8,544 nucleotides of DNA from assembly GCA_024699575.1 (NCBI GenBank), contig JAILPF010000313.1:1-8544 (forward strand). Reading direction: 5' to 3'. The DNA is from Acetatifactor sp. (lineage in GTDB: Bacteria > Bacillota > Clostridia > Lachnospirales > Lachnospiraceae). The notes beneath the pieces are model-generated. The model did no database searches, had not been told where the DNA came from, and saw only the letters and a program-made list of their open reading frames with translations. Made by a program: the position numbers and the translations under genes. This document shows positions 1 to 6,042 of this stretch, piece after piece (position 1 is the stretch's first letter; each line of letters begins with the position of its first letter).

Positions 1-1
1 G

Positions 2-1615
2 GGGCAACACTACTATGTGGGCGTTGAAAATTATGAATCCATGAAAATGATTGTGAATCATTTTATAGAGCACCACGGTTTTAATAAAATTGATTATATT
101 TCGGGACAGTCGTTCAATATGGACAGTCAGCTGCGCCTGCAGGCTTATTGTGATGCTTTGGAAGAACATGGGATTCCTGTGGAAGAGGAGAGGATTTTCC
201 CGGGAACCTTTACCAGTGAACATGGCAGACAGGTTGCATTACAATTGCTGAATTCAGGGGAAGAACTTCCGCAGGCGATAGTGTGTGGTAATGATGCGAT
301 TGCAATTGGCTTATGCAATGTTCTTCGCGAGCATGGAATAAAGGTGCCTGAACAGGTTGCTGTCTCCGGTTTTGATAATATGTTTGAGGCTAGGAATTAC
401 GTCCCCAGATTAACGACAGTTGACAGATCACTTTTCAATGTGGGACGTGCAGCATTACTTAAGATTGCCGGATGTTTAAATGCAGAACCAGTGGAGGAAA
501 GTGAATTGTTTCCGGCAAAACCGATTTTTGCGGGAAGCTGTGGATGCTGTTATGATGACGAGGACGAAATTTTAGATATCAGAAGAAAATATCTCAATCT
601 TGTCGATCATTATGAGAGCCATTTGATGGAAAATAATGCGATGATTGAGGACTTGAATGAGAGTGTTTCATTCCCTGATTATATCAAAAGATTGAAAACG
701 TATGTGAAATATTTGGAATGTGACAGATTCTACCTTTGCCTTGATAAGGATTTGGTGGAAAAATTGCTGAAGACAAGTGTAATTGACAGTGATGTATATT
801 TTGAGGATTCTCCGAGGATAAAAGGATATTCAGCAACGATGGATGTTGTGGTGGCTTATGAGTACGGTGAGTTCCTTTCCTCTTACGGTGATTTCCCCAC
901 AAAACAGCTTGTGCCATGGACGGGGAATAAACATGGTTCCCATACATTGATTTTCTTCCCGGTTCATTTTCAAAATCTGTGTTTTGGATATATTATTGTG
1001 GAAAATGGCAAATATATGCTTTCCAGTGCACTGTATCGTATGTGGTTGATTAATCTGTCAAACAGTCTGGAAAATCTGCGCAAACAGACAAACCTGCAGA
1101 CGATGTTAAACCGTTTGGACAGACTTTATGTATTGGATTCGCTTACCAGAATTTATAACCGGTTCGGGTTCGCAAGATATTCCGGAGAGAGTTTTCAGGA
1201 ATGCATCGATGAAAAGAATGGTGTTATGATTTTGTTTGCAGATCTGGATGGTCTTAAAAAGATTAATGACCGTTATGGGCATGATAAAGGAGATTTGGCA
1301 ATTAAAACGGTTGCTTTTGCTTTACGCAGGTGTTGTCAGGATGGAGAAGTCTGTGCCAGGTTTGGAGGTGATGAGTTTGTGGTGTACGCTCCGAACTATG
1401 ATGAAGAGAAGGCACATGATTTTTGTGAGAACTTTGAAAGAGAATTACTGCACTATAATGAAGTCCTTGCACAACCGTTTATTGCACAGGCAAGCTATGG
1501 ATATGCATTTTTCGTTCCCGAACAGGGCGATACAATAGAACAATATATTGTTGAGGCAGATAAGAAAATGTATCGCGTGAAGAAAAAACGGCATGCAAAA
1601 CAAGAGAGAACGTGA
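2..1615 (+). CDS. LacI-type sensor-GAF-like-GGDEF diguanylate cyclase (5'-truncated by window edge)
   Basis: Probable cytoplasmic diguanylate cyclase that makes c-di-GMP from two GTP in response to a small ligand, perhaps a sugar. The frame is open to the window edge. The GTG at 17 is an internal valine, because the paralogue downstream aligns without gaps through this point, so the true start lies outside. Numbering from that valine, residues 1-177 are the second half of a LacI/Peripla_BP_3 fold (VAVSGFDN at 114-121, PRLTTV at 130-135) ending in SCGC. Residues ~215-335 look like a divergent GAF domain (FYLCLDK, FFPVHF). A helical linker follows, then GGDEF at ~372-520 with SLTRIYNR, the metal/GTP motif DLDGLKKIND (409-418) and intact GGDEF at 450-454. 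The position expected for the RxxD inhibitory site reads QDGE. The C-terminal tail is lysine-rich. The domain calls are firm; the ligand is unknown. Confidence 0.88.
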   Translation, partial: GQHYYVGVENYESMKMIVNHFIEHHGFNKIDYISGQSFNMDSQLRLQAYCDALEEHGIPVEEERIFPGTFTSEHGRQVALQLLNSGEELPQAIVCGNDAIAIGLCNVLREHGIKVPEQVAVSGFDNMFEARNYVPRLTTVDRSLFNVGRAALLKIAGCLNAEPVEESELFPAKPIFAGSCGCCYDDEDEILDIRRKYLNLVDHYESHLMENNAMIEDLNESVSFPDYIKRLKTYVKYLECDRFYLCLDKDLVEKLLKTSVIDSDVYFEDSPRIKGYSATMDVVVAYEYGEFLSSYGDFPTKQLVPWTGNKHGSHTLIFFPVHFQNLCFGYIIVENGKYMLSSALYRMWLINLSNSLENLRKQTNLQTMLNRLDRLYVLDSLTRIYNRFGFARYSGESFQECIDEKNGVMILFADLDGLKKINDRYGHDKGDLAIKTVAFALRRCCQDGEVCARFGGDEFVVYAPNYDEEKAHDFCENFERELLHYNEVLAQPFIAQASYGYAFFVPEQGDTIEQYIVEADKKMYRVKKKRHAKQERT

Positions 1616-1658
1616 AAAAATATGAGCATGATTTGTTTGCGGAGGCTGGCGGACAGAT

Positions 1659-3590
1659 ATGGGGAAAACAGAAAAAAAATTAAAGATAGCCGTTGTCCTG
1701 GCGAGTATGAGTGGTATTGAATACGCATACGAAACGATTCACGGAATTGTGGAGGAAGCACAGAATAATTTTGCTGATGTTTACATTTTTAATGCGAATA
1801 TCAGTACGGATGAGACGGTAAAACACAATATTGGTGAGTATGCCATTTATTCTCTGGCAGATTATAAGTCGTTTGATGGGATTATTCTGTTTGCAAATTT
1901 AATTCAGGGCTATTCTGTTTACAGCAGCGTTATTGAACAGATTCGTTCTTCCGGAGTGATGGCTGTCTGTATAGATTCGGAGCTGGACGGTTTTTTCTTT
2001 GCGGGAGTTGATAATTATCAGCCCATGAAGGAACTTGTCAATCATTTAATCGAATATCATCATTTTACTAAAATTAACTGTATTTGCGGACAGGATTTTA
2101 ACTCTGATAACAGAGAGCGACTGCAGGCATATTGCGATGCGTTGCAAGAGCATGGAATTCCTGTGGAGGAAAAAAGAATTTTCAGAGGGGCGTTTACAAA
2201 TGAGCATGGACGTGCTTCTGCTCAGAGAATGCTGGACAGCGGAGAGGAACTGCCGGAAGCAATTGTTTGCGCTACAGATACGTTGGCAATCGGAGCAAGA
2301 ATGGTATTTGAACGAAATGGAATTAAAATGCCTGAGAGGGTGGCGGTTACCGGCTTTGATGATATTTTTGAGGCCAGAAATTCCATTCCCAGATTGACTA
2401 CGGTTAACCGGAATCAGAGAGCTGTAGGCCGGGAGTCGGTAAAGAAGATTGTCGGCGTGATTCACGGAGAGGCAGTGAAGGAAAAAGAACGTTTCCCGGC
2501 TACTCCGATTATCCGGGAAAGTTGCGGATGCCAGCCGAATGATGAAAGTGATATTCAGATGATCCGCCAAAAATATATGCAGACTGTAGAACAATATGTT
2601 GAGTGCCTGTATATCTGTAACAGCATGATGGAAGAGCTTACGGGTAGCCGGAATTTTACAGAACTGCTGGAAAAATTGAAAAGATATGTCAATCATTTGT
2701 TTGATGGAGGATTTTATCTGTGCCTGGATAAGGGACTTGTGGACGAACTGAAGGGAACCTCTGATATTTCTGATACGGTAATATTATATAATGACGCAAA
2801 AGCAGGAAAACTGCCTGAAGAACTTAAGGTGGTACTGGGGTGTGAGCACGGTGAAAAAATAGAATTACCGGTTTTTTGCTCAGGAGAAATGATACCGGCA
2901 TTGGAAGATGATGGAAAAACGCATATATTCGTTTTTACACCGGTTCATTTCAGAGATAACTGTATGGGGTACGTTGTGACAGACCGGTGCGATTTCCCTT
3001 TGTTAAGTCCGCTCTTTAATACGTGGATGATTGATTTGTGCAATTGTCTGGAAAGTTTGAGAAAACAAAACAATATGAAAAAAATGGTTGCGCAGCTTGA
3101 TCAGATGTGTGTAATTGATGCACTCACAGGACTGTATAACCGAGTTGGATTTGAACGCTATACCGAGCTGAGCTTTCGTAGATGCAAACGGAAGAAGAAA
3201 ACATTTATGCTTTTGTTTGTGGATATGGATGGACTGAAATTAATTAATGATCAATATGGACATGATGATGGTGATATGGCCATTTTGATTGTTTCCAATG
3301 CCTTGAAGAATGCGGGCAAAGGGACAGAGGTCTGCTCCAGATACGGCGGCGATGAATTTGTCATATACGGTGAGGACTATGGGGAAGAAGACGCAAAGGC
3401 ATACTGCGATAAATTTCAAGAGCTTCTGCATATGTCAAATGAAGAAAAACTTCAGCCGTATCTGGTGAGCGCGAGCTGTGGCTATGTGATTGCGACCCCG
3501 CAGGAGGGAGATATTCTGGATAAGTATATAGATATCGCAGATACCTATATGTATCGTCAAAAACAAAAAAAGAAAGAACAAAAACTCTAA
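1659..3590 (+). CDS. LacI-type sensor-GAF-like-GGDEF diguanylate cyclase (complete paralogue)
   Basis: Complete 643-residue paralogue of the gene 43 bases upstream, probably a c-di-GMP synthase. Residues 9-291 form a whole LacI/Peripla_BP_3 ligand-binding fold (IAVVLASM at 10-17, VAVTGFDD at 228-235, PRLTTV at 244-249, SCGC at 288-291). The fold starts at residue 9, so the ~60-residue LacI helix-turn-helix is absent. No signal peptide or membrane helix is visible, so it should act in the cytoplasm. Residues ~330-445 are GAF-like (FYLCLDK at 352-358, FTPVHF at 426-431), and ~455-480 is a charged helical linker. GGDEF spans ~482-633: DALTGLYNR at 487-495, VDMDGLKLIND at 521-531 and GGDEF at 563-567, so catalysis is likely intact. 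KGTE replaces the RxxD inhibitory site. A stop in frame at 1629-1631 and no other start codon before 1659 fix the start. The nearest Shine-Dalgarno, GGAGG at 1641-1645, is a long 13 bases away, suggesting weak initiation. Confidence 0.92.
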   Translation: MGKTEKKLKIAVVLASMSGIEYAYETIHGIVEEAQNNFADVYIFNANISTDETVKHNIGEYAIYSLADYKSFDGIILFANLIQGYSVYSSVIEQIRSSGVMAVCIDSELDGFFFAGVDNYQPMKELVNHLIEYHHFTKINCICGQDFNSDNRERLQAYCDALQEHGIPVEEKRIFRGAFTNEHGRASAQRMLDSGEELPEAIVCATDTLAIGARMVFERNGIKMPERVAVTGFDDIFEARNSIPRLTTVNRNQRAVGRESVKKIVGVIHGEAVKEKERFPATPIIRESCGCQPNDESDIQMIRQKYMQTVEQYVECLYICNSMMEELTGSRNFTELLEKLKRYVNHLFDGGFYLCLDKGLVDELKGTSDISDTVILYNDAKAGKLPEELKVVLGCEHGEKIELPVFCSGEMIPALEDDGKTHIFVFTPVHFRDNCMGYVVTDRCDFPLLSPLFNTWMIDLCNCLESLRKQNNMKKMVAQLDQMCVIDALTGLYNRVGFERYTELSFRRCKRKKKTFMLLFVDMDGLKLINDQYGHDDGDMAILIVSNALKNAGKGTEVCSRYGGDEFVIYGEDYGEEDAKAYCDKFQELLHMSNEEKLQPYLVSASCGYVIATPQEGDILDKYIDIADTYMYRQKQKKKEQKL

Positions 3591-3646
3591 CCGCCTGATA
3601 ATGTCAGAATTATCGATTAAATATCAAAAAAAACAAATAAATTAAA

Positions 3647-3686
3647 AATTTTAGCATTGTAATCTGATTTTAATTGTGCTAAAATT
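3647..3686. repeat. Perfect 10-bp inverted repeat spanning the codY promoter
   Basis: The arms AATTTTAGCA (3647-3656) and TGCTAAAATT (3677-3686) are exact reverse complements separated by 20 bases, with centres 30 bp apart, about three helical turns. The left arm sits just upstream of the -35 box and the right arm covers the -10 box, so a protein bound to both arms would block RNA polymerase. It does not match the CodY consensus beyond the AATTTT half. It may be an operator, or partly an accident of AT-rich promoter DNA. Confidence 0.55.
3657..3685 (+). promoter_or_regulatory. Sigma-A-type promoter of codY, extended -10
   Basis: The -35 box is TTGTAA (3657-3662), the spacer is 17 bases, and the -10 box is TAAAAT (3680-3685), preceded by the extended element TG at 3677-3678. 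Transcription should start near 3692, giving a leader of about 45 bases with GGAGGAG at 3724-3730 before the codY start. Box match, spacing and position all agree. This promoter would uncouple codY from the two cyclase genes upstream. Confidence 0.7.
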
Positions 3687-3735
3687 AATTGTAGTAATGG
3701 GGTCGGAGAGACTTTGAAATAATGGAGGAGTACAT

Positions 3736-4524
3736 ATGAGTAGTGTACAGCTGTTGGACAAGACAAGAAAAATAGGGAAATTACTTCATAATAATAATTC
3801 CAGTAAGGTCGTGTTTAACGATATTTGCAAAGTTATGCGTGAAATTTTGAATTCTAACGTTCTGGTAATCAGCCGAAAGGGTAAGGTTCTTGGTGTGGGC
3901 CGTTCTGAGGGAATTGAGTCCATTACAGAACTGATTGATGAGAATGTGGGTGGATTCATTGATTTGATGCTGAATGAAAGACTTCTTGGAGTGCTTTCCA
4001 CCAAGGAGAATGTCAATCTTGAGACTCTTGGGTTTGAAAATATTGATACAAAGAAATTTCAGGCAATTATCAATCCCATAGAGATTGCGGGTGAGAGACT
4101 GGGTACGTTGTTCATCTACAAATGCAATGAGCAATATGATATTGATGATATTATTCTCTGTGAATATGGCTCTACGGTTGTTGGATTGGAAATGCTGAGA
4201 GCTGTCAATGAGGAAAGTGCTGAGGAAAGCAGAAAAGTTGCGGTTGTCAAATCGGCAATCAGCACATTGTCTTTCTCTGAGATGGAAGCTATTACACACA
4301 TTTTCGATGAGTTAAACGGAATGGAAGGTATTTTGGTTGCCAGCAAGATTGCGGACAGAGTAGGTATTACACGTTCTGTAATTGTTAATGCGCTCAGAAA
4401 ATTTGAGAGTGCCGGTGTTATCGAGTCCAGATCCTCGGGTATGAAAGGTACGTATATCAAGGTTTTGAATGATGTCGTATTCGATGAAGTTGAGGAATTA
4501 AAGCGCCAGAATCAACGCGGATAG
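3736..4524 (+). CDS. codY: GTP-sensing transcriptional regulator CodY
   Basis: Global nutritional regulator of low-GC Gram-positive bacteria. It binds DNA when GTP and branched-chain amino acids are plentiful, and represses genes for amino-acid uptake, stationary-phase adaptation and, in Bacillus, motility. At 262 residues it matches the usual ~259. The N-terminal ~155 residues are the GAF-type effector domain, with NPIEIAGERLGTLFIYK (113-129) as the clearest family segment. A helical linker with KSAISTLSFSE (172-182) follows. Residues ~200-245 are the winged helix-turn-helix, with the family's hallmark ASKIADRVGITRSVIVNAL at 202-220 and GMKGTYIKVLN at 235-245. The effector domain is more divergent than the DNA-binding domain. 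GGAGG at 3724-3728 lies 7 bases before the ATG. The gene is monocistronic by its own promoter and terminator and precedes flgB, as in the Bacillus cod-fla/che arrangement. Confidence 0.97.
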   Translation: MSSVQLLDKTRKIGKLLHNNNSSKVVFNDICKVMREILNSNVLVISRKGKVLGVGRSEGIESITELIDENVGGFIDLMLNERLLGVLSTKENVNLETLGFENIDTKKFQAIINPIEIAGERLGTLFIYKCNEQYDIDDIILCEYGSTVVGLEMLRAVNEESAEESRKVAVVKSAISTLSFSEMEAITHIFDELNGMEGILVASKIADRVGITRSVIVNALRKFESAGVIESRSSGMKGTYIKVLNDVVFDEVEELKRQNQRG

Positions 4525-4575
4525 TGACAAGAATAATTTCATAACGAATGGATTGACGCAAACAATGCGAAAAAT

Positions 4576-4615
4576 AAAAGGATTTATTGTTAATTGCAAT
4601 AAATCCTTTTTATTT
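4576..4615 (+). terminator. Rho-independent terminator after codY, probably bidirectional
   Basis: A perfect 14-bp stem (4576-4589 with 4597-4610) closes a 7-base loop TTAATTG and runs into a T-rich tract (TTTTTATTTT from 4607 on). The stem is AT-rich with only three GC pairs, but the length and T tract are typical. On the opposite strand the stem is followed by CCTTTTATTTT, so it should also stop transcription coming from the right. It lies about 50 bases after the codY stop and separates codY from the flagellar operon. Confidence 0.88.
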
Positions 4616-4629
4616 TCTTAATAGTTTCA

Positions 4630-4644
4630 TATTTTGGGAAAAAA
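4630..4644. promoter_or_regulatory. Weak candidate CodY box upstream of flgB
   Basis: TATTTTGGGAAAAAA keeps the TTTT-N3-AAAA core of the known CodY consensus AATTTTCWGAAAATT and matches it at 10 of 15 positions by hand count. It lies about 70 bases upstream of the flgB -10 box. In AT-rich DNA this score can occur by chance. Its location between codY and flgB is the only reason it is listed. Confidence 0.25.
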
Positions 4645-4649
4645 CACAC

Positions 4650-4702
4650 AAAACACAATATGATGTATTTTGTCGGAAAAAGTGAAAAACATATTGTGTT
4701 TT
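4650..4702. repeat. Perfect 13-bp inverted repeat overlapping the flgB promoter
   Basis: AAAACACAATATG (4650-4662) and CATATTGTGTTTT (4690-4702) are exact reverse complements separated by 27 bases. Past a two-base mismatch, three more bases (CAC at 4645-4647 and GTG at 4705-4707) also pair. The arm centres are 40 bp apart, close to four helical turns, so both would face the same side of the DNA. The right arm covers the -35 region of the flgB promoter. This is the layout expected of a two-site operator with possible looping. I do not recognise the half-site as that of a known regulator. Confidence 0.7.
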
Positions 4703-4721
4703 CCGTGAAATAATTTATAAT
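4694..4721 (+). promoter_or_regulatory. Sigma-A-type promoter of the flgB flagellar operon
   Basis: A perfect -10 box TATAAT (4716-4721) is preceded, with a 16-base spacer, by a partial -35 box TTGTGT (4694-4699). Transcription should start near 4728, giving a leader of about 47 bases. The weak -35 lies inside the right arm of the 13-bp inverted repeat, which suggests a promoter controlled by a DNA-binding protein. No sigma-D (FliA) type promoter is seen, as expected for an early flagellar operon. Confidence 0.7.
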
Positions 4722-4774
4722 AGAGTAGAGTAGGTTTCATTTATTCTGGTCGAACTATGCAAGGAGGAATGTAA

Positions 4775-5164
4775 ATGATTAACACCAATGCATTTGACTA
4801 CATTAATGTTTTGGATAAAGCTGCTGATGCCAGCTGGCTTCGCAATGAGGCGATTGCCAACAATATTGCGAATGCAACCACACCCGGATACAAGAGACAG
4901 GATGTTGCGTTTGAATCGGAATTACAGAGGGCACTTGGCAGAAATAAATATATACCTATGGATACGAAGGTGGCTAAGATCAGAACCAGCCAGCTTGCTG
5001 CCAGACCGTTTACGGATAATGAGAGTTTTTCTTACCGCCTGGACGGAAATAATGTGGATATAGAAAATGAGAATGTGATGTTGGCAGAAAACCAGTTGAA
5101 ATATCAGGGGCTTTTAACCAGTATTAATCAGGAGTTTGCCAATCTGCAGTCGGTTATGAAGTAG
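4775..5164 (+). CDS. flgB: Flagellar basal-body rod protein FlgB
   Basis: Proximal rod subunit of the flagellar axle, exported by the flagellar type III apparatus without a cleaved signal peptide. The 129 residues fit the family. The N-terminal rod-protein motif is clear: LRNEAIANNIANATTPGYKR at 22-41, with the NNIAN...TPGYKR signature. The C-terminal helix (~98-127, ending NQEFANLQSVMK) is the partner strand of the rod coiled coil. AAGGAGG at 4761-4767 lies 7 bases before the ATG. An ATG-TAA pair directly upstream at 4769-4774 is too close to the ribosome binding site to compete. First gene of the flagellar operon, 20 bases before flgC. Confidence 0.96.
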   Translation: MINTNAFDYINVLDKAADASWLRNEAIANNIANATTPGYKRQDVAFESELQRALGRNKYIPMDTKVAKIRTSQLAARPFTDNESFSYRLDGNNVDIENENVMLAENQLKYQGLLTSINQEFANLQSVMK

Positions 5165-5184
5165 GGACTGGAAAGGAGTAAGTT

Positions 5185-5631
5185 ATGAGCATGTTTTCAG
5201 CATTTAATATCAATGCATCCGGAATGACAGCCCAGAGATACCGAATGGACATTATTTCCGAGAACGTTGCAAATGCCAACACGACCAGAACGGAGGATGG
5301 AACTCCTTACAGAAGAAAAGTAGTTACTTTTGAGGAGCGTGGCGGTCAAAAACATTTCAATGATATTTTGGGAAGAGTTACATCTGATTACAGCGGTCAG
5401 GGTGTGAAAGTAACGAAAGTTTCCAAAGATTATACAACGGATATGAATATGGTGTATGATCCCTCACATCCCGATGCGGATGAAAATGGGTATGTGACAT
5501 ATCCAAACGTTAATATCATAACTGAAATGACGAATTTGATTGATGCAAGTCGGGCTTATGAAGCGAATGCGACTGCTTTCGGTGCAACCAAATCGATTGC
5601 GCTCAAAGGGCTCGAACTGAACAAACAGTAA
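5185..5631 (+). CDS. flgC: Flagellar basal-body rod protein FlgC
   Basis: Second proximal rod subunit, built into the axle with FlgB and FlgF. The 148 residues match the family. The N-terminal rod motif runs FNINASGMTAQRYRMDIISE (7-26) into NVANANT (28-34). The FlgC-specific YDPSHPDAD element is at 91-99, followed by YVTYPNVN (103-110). The C-terminal helix has EMTNLIDASRAYEANA (114-129), the classical EM-x3-IxASRAYEAN rod/hook signature. AAAGGAG at 5172-5178 lies 6 bases before the ATG. No odd residues were seen. FlgB, FlgC and FliE are encoded together, as their products assemble together on the MS ring. Confidence 0.97.
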   Translation: MSMFSAFNINASGMTAQRYRMDIISENVANANTTRTEDGTPYRRKVVTFEERGGQKHFNDILGRVTSDYSGQGVKVTKVSKDYTTDMNMVYDPSHPDADENGYVTYPNVNIITEMTNLIDASRAYEANATAFGATKSIALKGLELNKQ

Positions 5632-5634
5632 AAT

Positions 5635-5650
5635 ACTTTCGAATGAAAGT
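5635..5650 (+). other. Small hairpin between flgC and fliE
   Basis: ACTTTC and GAAAGT form a 6-bp stem with loop GAAT immediately before the fliE ribosome binding site (GGAGG at 5654-5658). There is no T tract, so it is not a terminator. It could mildly affect fliE translation or mRNA stability, or be chance. Confidence 0.3.
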
Positions 5651-5668
5651 TGCGGAGGATAATCTGGT

Positions 5669-6004
5669 ATGGATTTAGCAATGATAAATAGTCTTGCCCC
5701 GATTGAGAAAGTTAGTAGTGTCAGCCCGTCAACATTGACAGGAATGCTGGGACAGAAGGATATCAAAACAGAAGGAACAATGTTTGATTCTATTCTGAAT
5801 ACAGCCATGGATAATATCAAGACGACAAACAGCTATCTTTCGGATGCGGAAAATCAGGAGATTTTATTTGCACTGGGCGAAACAGAGAATACACATGATT
5901 TGACAATTGCATTGCAGAAGGCATCCACAGCCTTACAGTATACTGTTGCAATCAGAGATAAGATGCTGGATGCTTACAAAGAATTAATGCAGATACAGAT
6001 TTGA
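5669..6004 (+). CDS. fliE: Flagellar hook-basal body protein FliE
   Basis: Small adaptor that joins the MS ring (FliF) to the proximal rod and is among the first substrates of the flagellar exporter. At 111 residues it has the usual length. The N-terminal third is low in recognisable motifs, as is normal. The conserved C-terminal half is typical: HDLTIALQKASTALQYTVAI (76-95) followed by RDKMLDAYKELMQIQ (96-110), matching the family pattern qKA...l....v..R.K..dAY.E.M.mq. GGAGG at 5654-5658 lies 10 bases before the ATG. Placed between flgC and fliF with short gaps (37 and 38 bases), which supports co-transcription. Confidence 0.95.
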   Translation: MDLAMINSLAPIEKVSSVSPSTLTGMLGQKDIKTEGTMFDSILNTAMDNIKTTNSYLSDAENQEILFALGETENTHDLTIALQKASTALQYTVAIRDKMLDAYKELMQIQI

Positions 6005-6042
6005 TTGCAGAAGAATAATAAAGGAATTAAGGGAGTATTGTC

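Noticed and set aside
17..19. GTG at 17 as the true start of the first cyclase gene
   Set aside because: The frame is open to base 2, and the paralogue aligns without gaps across this point in the middle of the LacI fold, so the GTG codes for an internal valine.
2046..2696. Long antisense reading frame opposite the second cyclase gene
   Set aside because: It lies entirely inside a gene with clear domain evidence, its translation resembles no family I know, and it has no ribosome binding site I can support. The other minus-strand and overlapping frames in the window fail in the same way.
3597..3614. GATAAT...ATTATC inverted repeat after the second cyclase as a terminator
   Set aside because: The stem is 6 AT-rich pairs with a single GC pair and is followed by A-rich sequence, not a T tract. 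How transcription of the cyclase pair ends remains unclear.
4757..4774. Five-codon reading frame ATG CAA GGA GGA ATG TAA directly before flgB as a regulatory leader peptide
   Set aside because: It has no convincing ribosome binding site of its own, and the inner ATG is one base from the flgB Shine-Dalgarno. It is the flgB ribosome binding site read as codons.
4722..4774. Sigma-D (FliA) promoter for the flagellar operon
   Set aside because: No TAAA-N15-GCCGATAA-like element was found; the TATAAT box at 4716-4721 explains expression and early flagellar operons normally use sigma-A.
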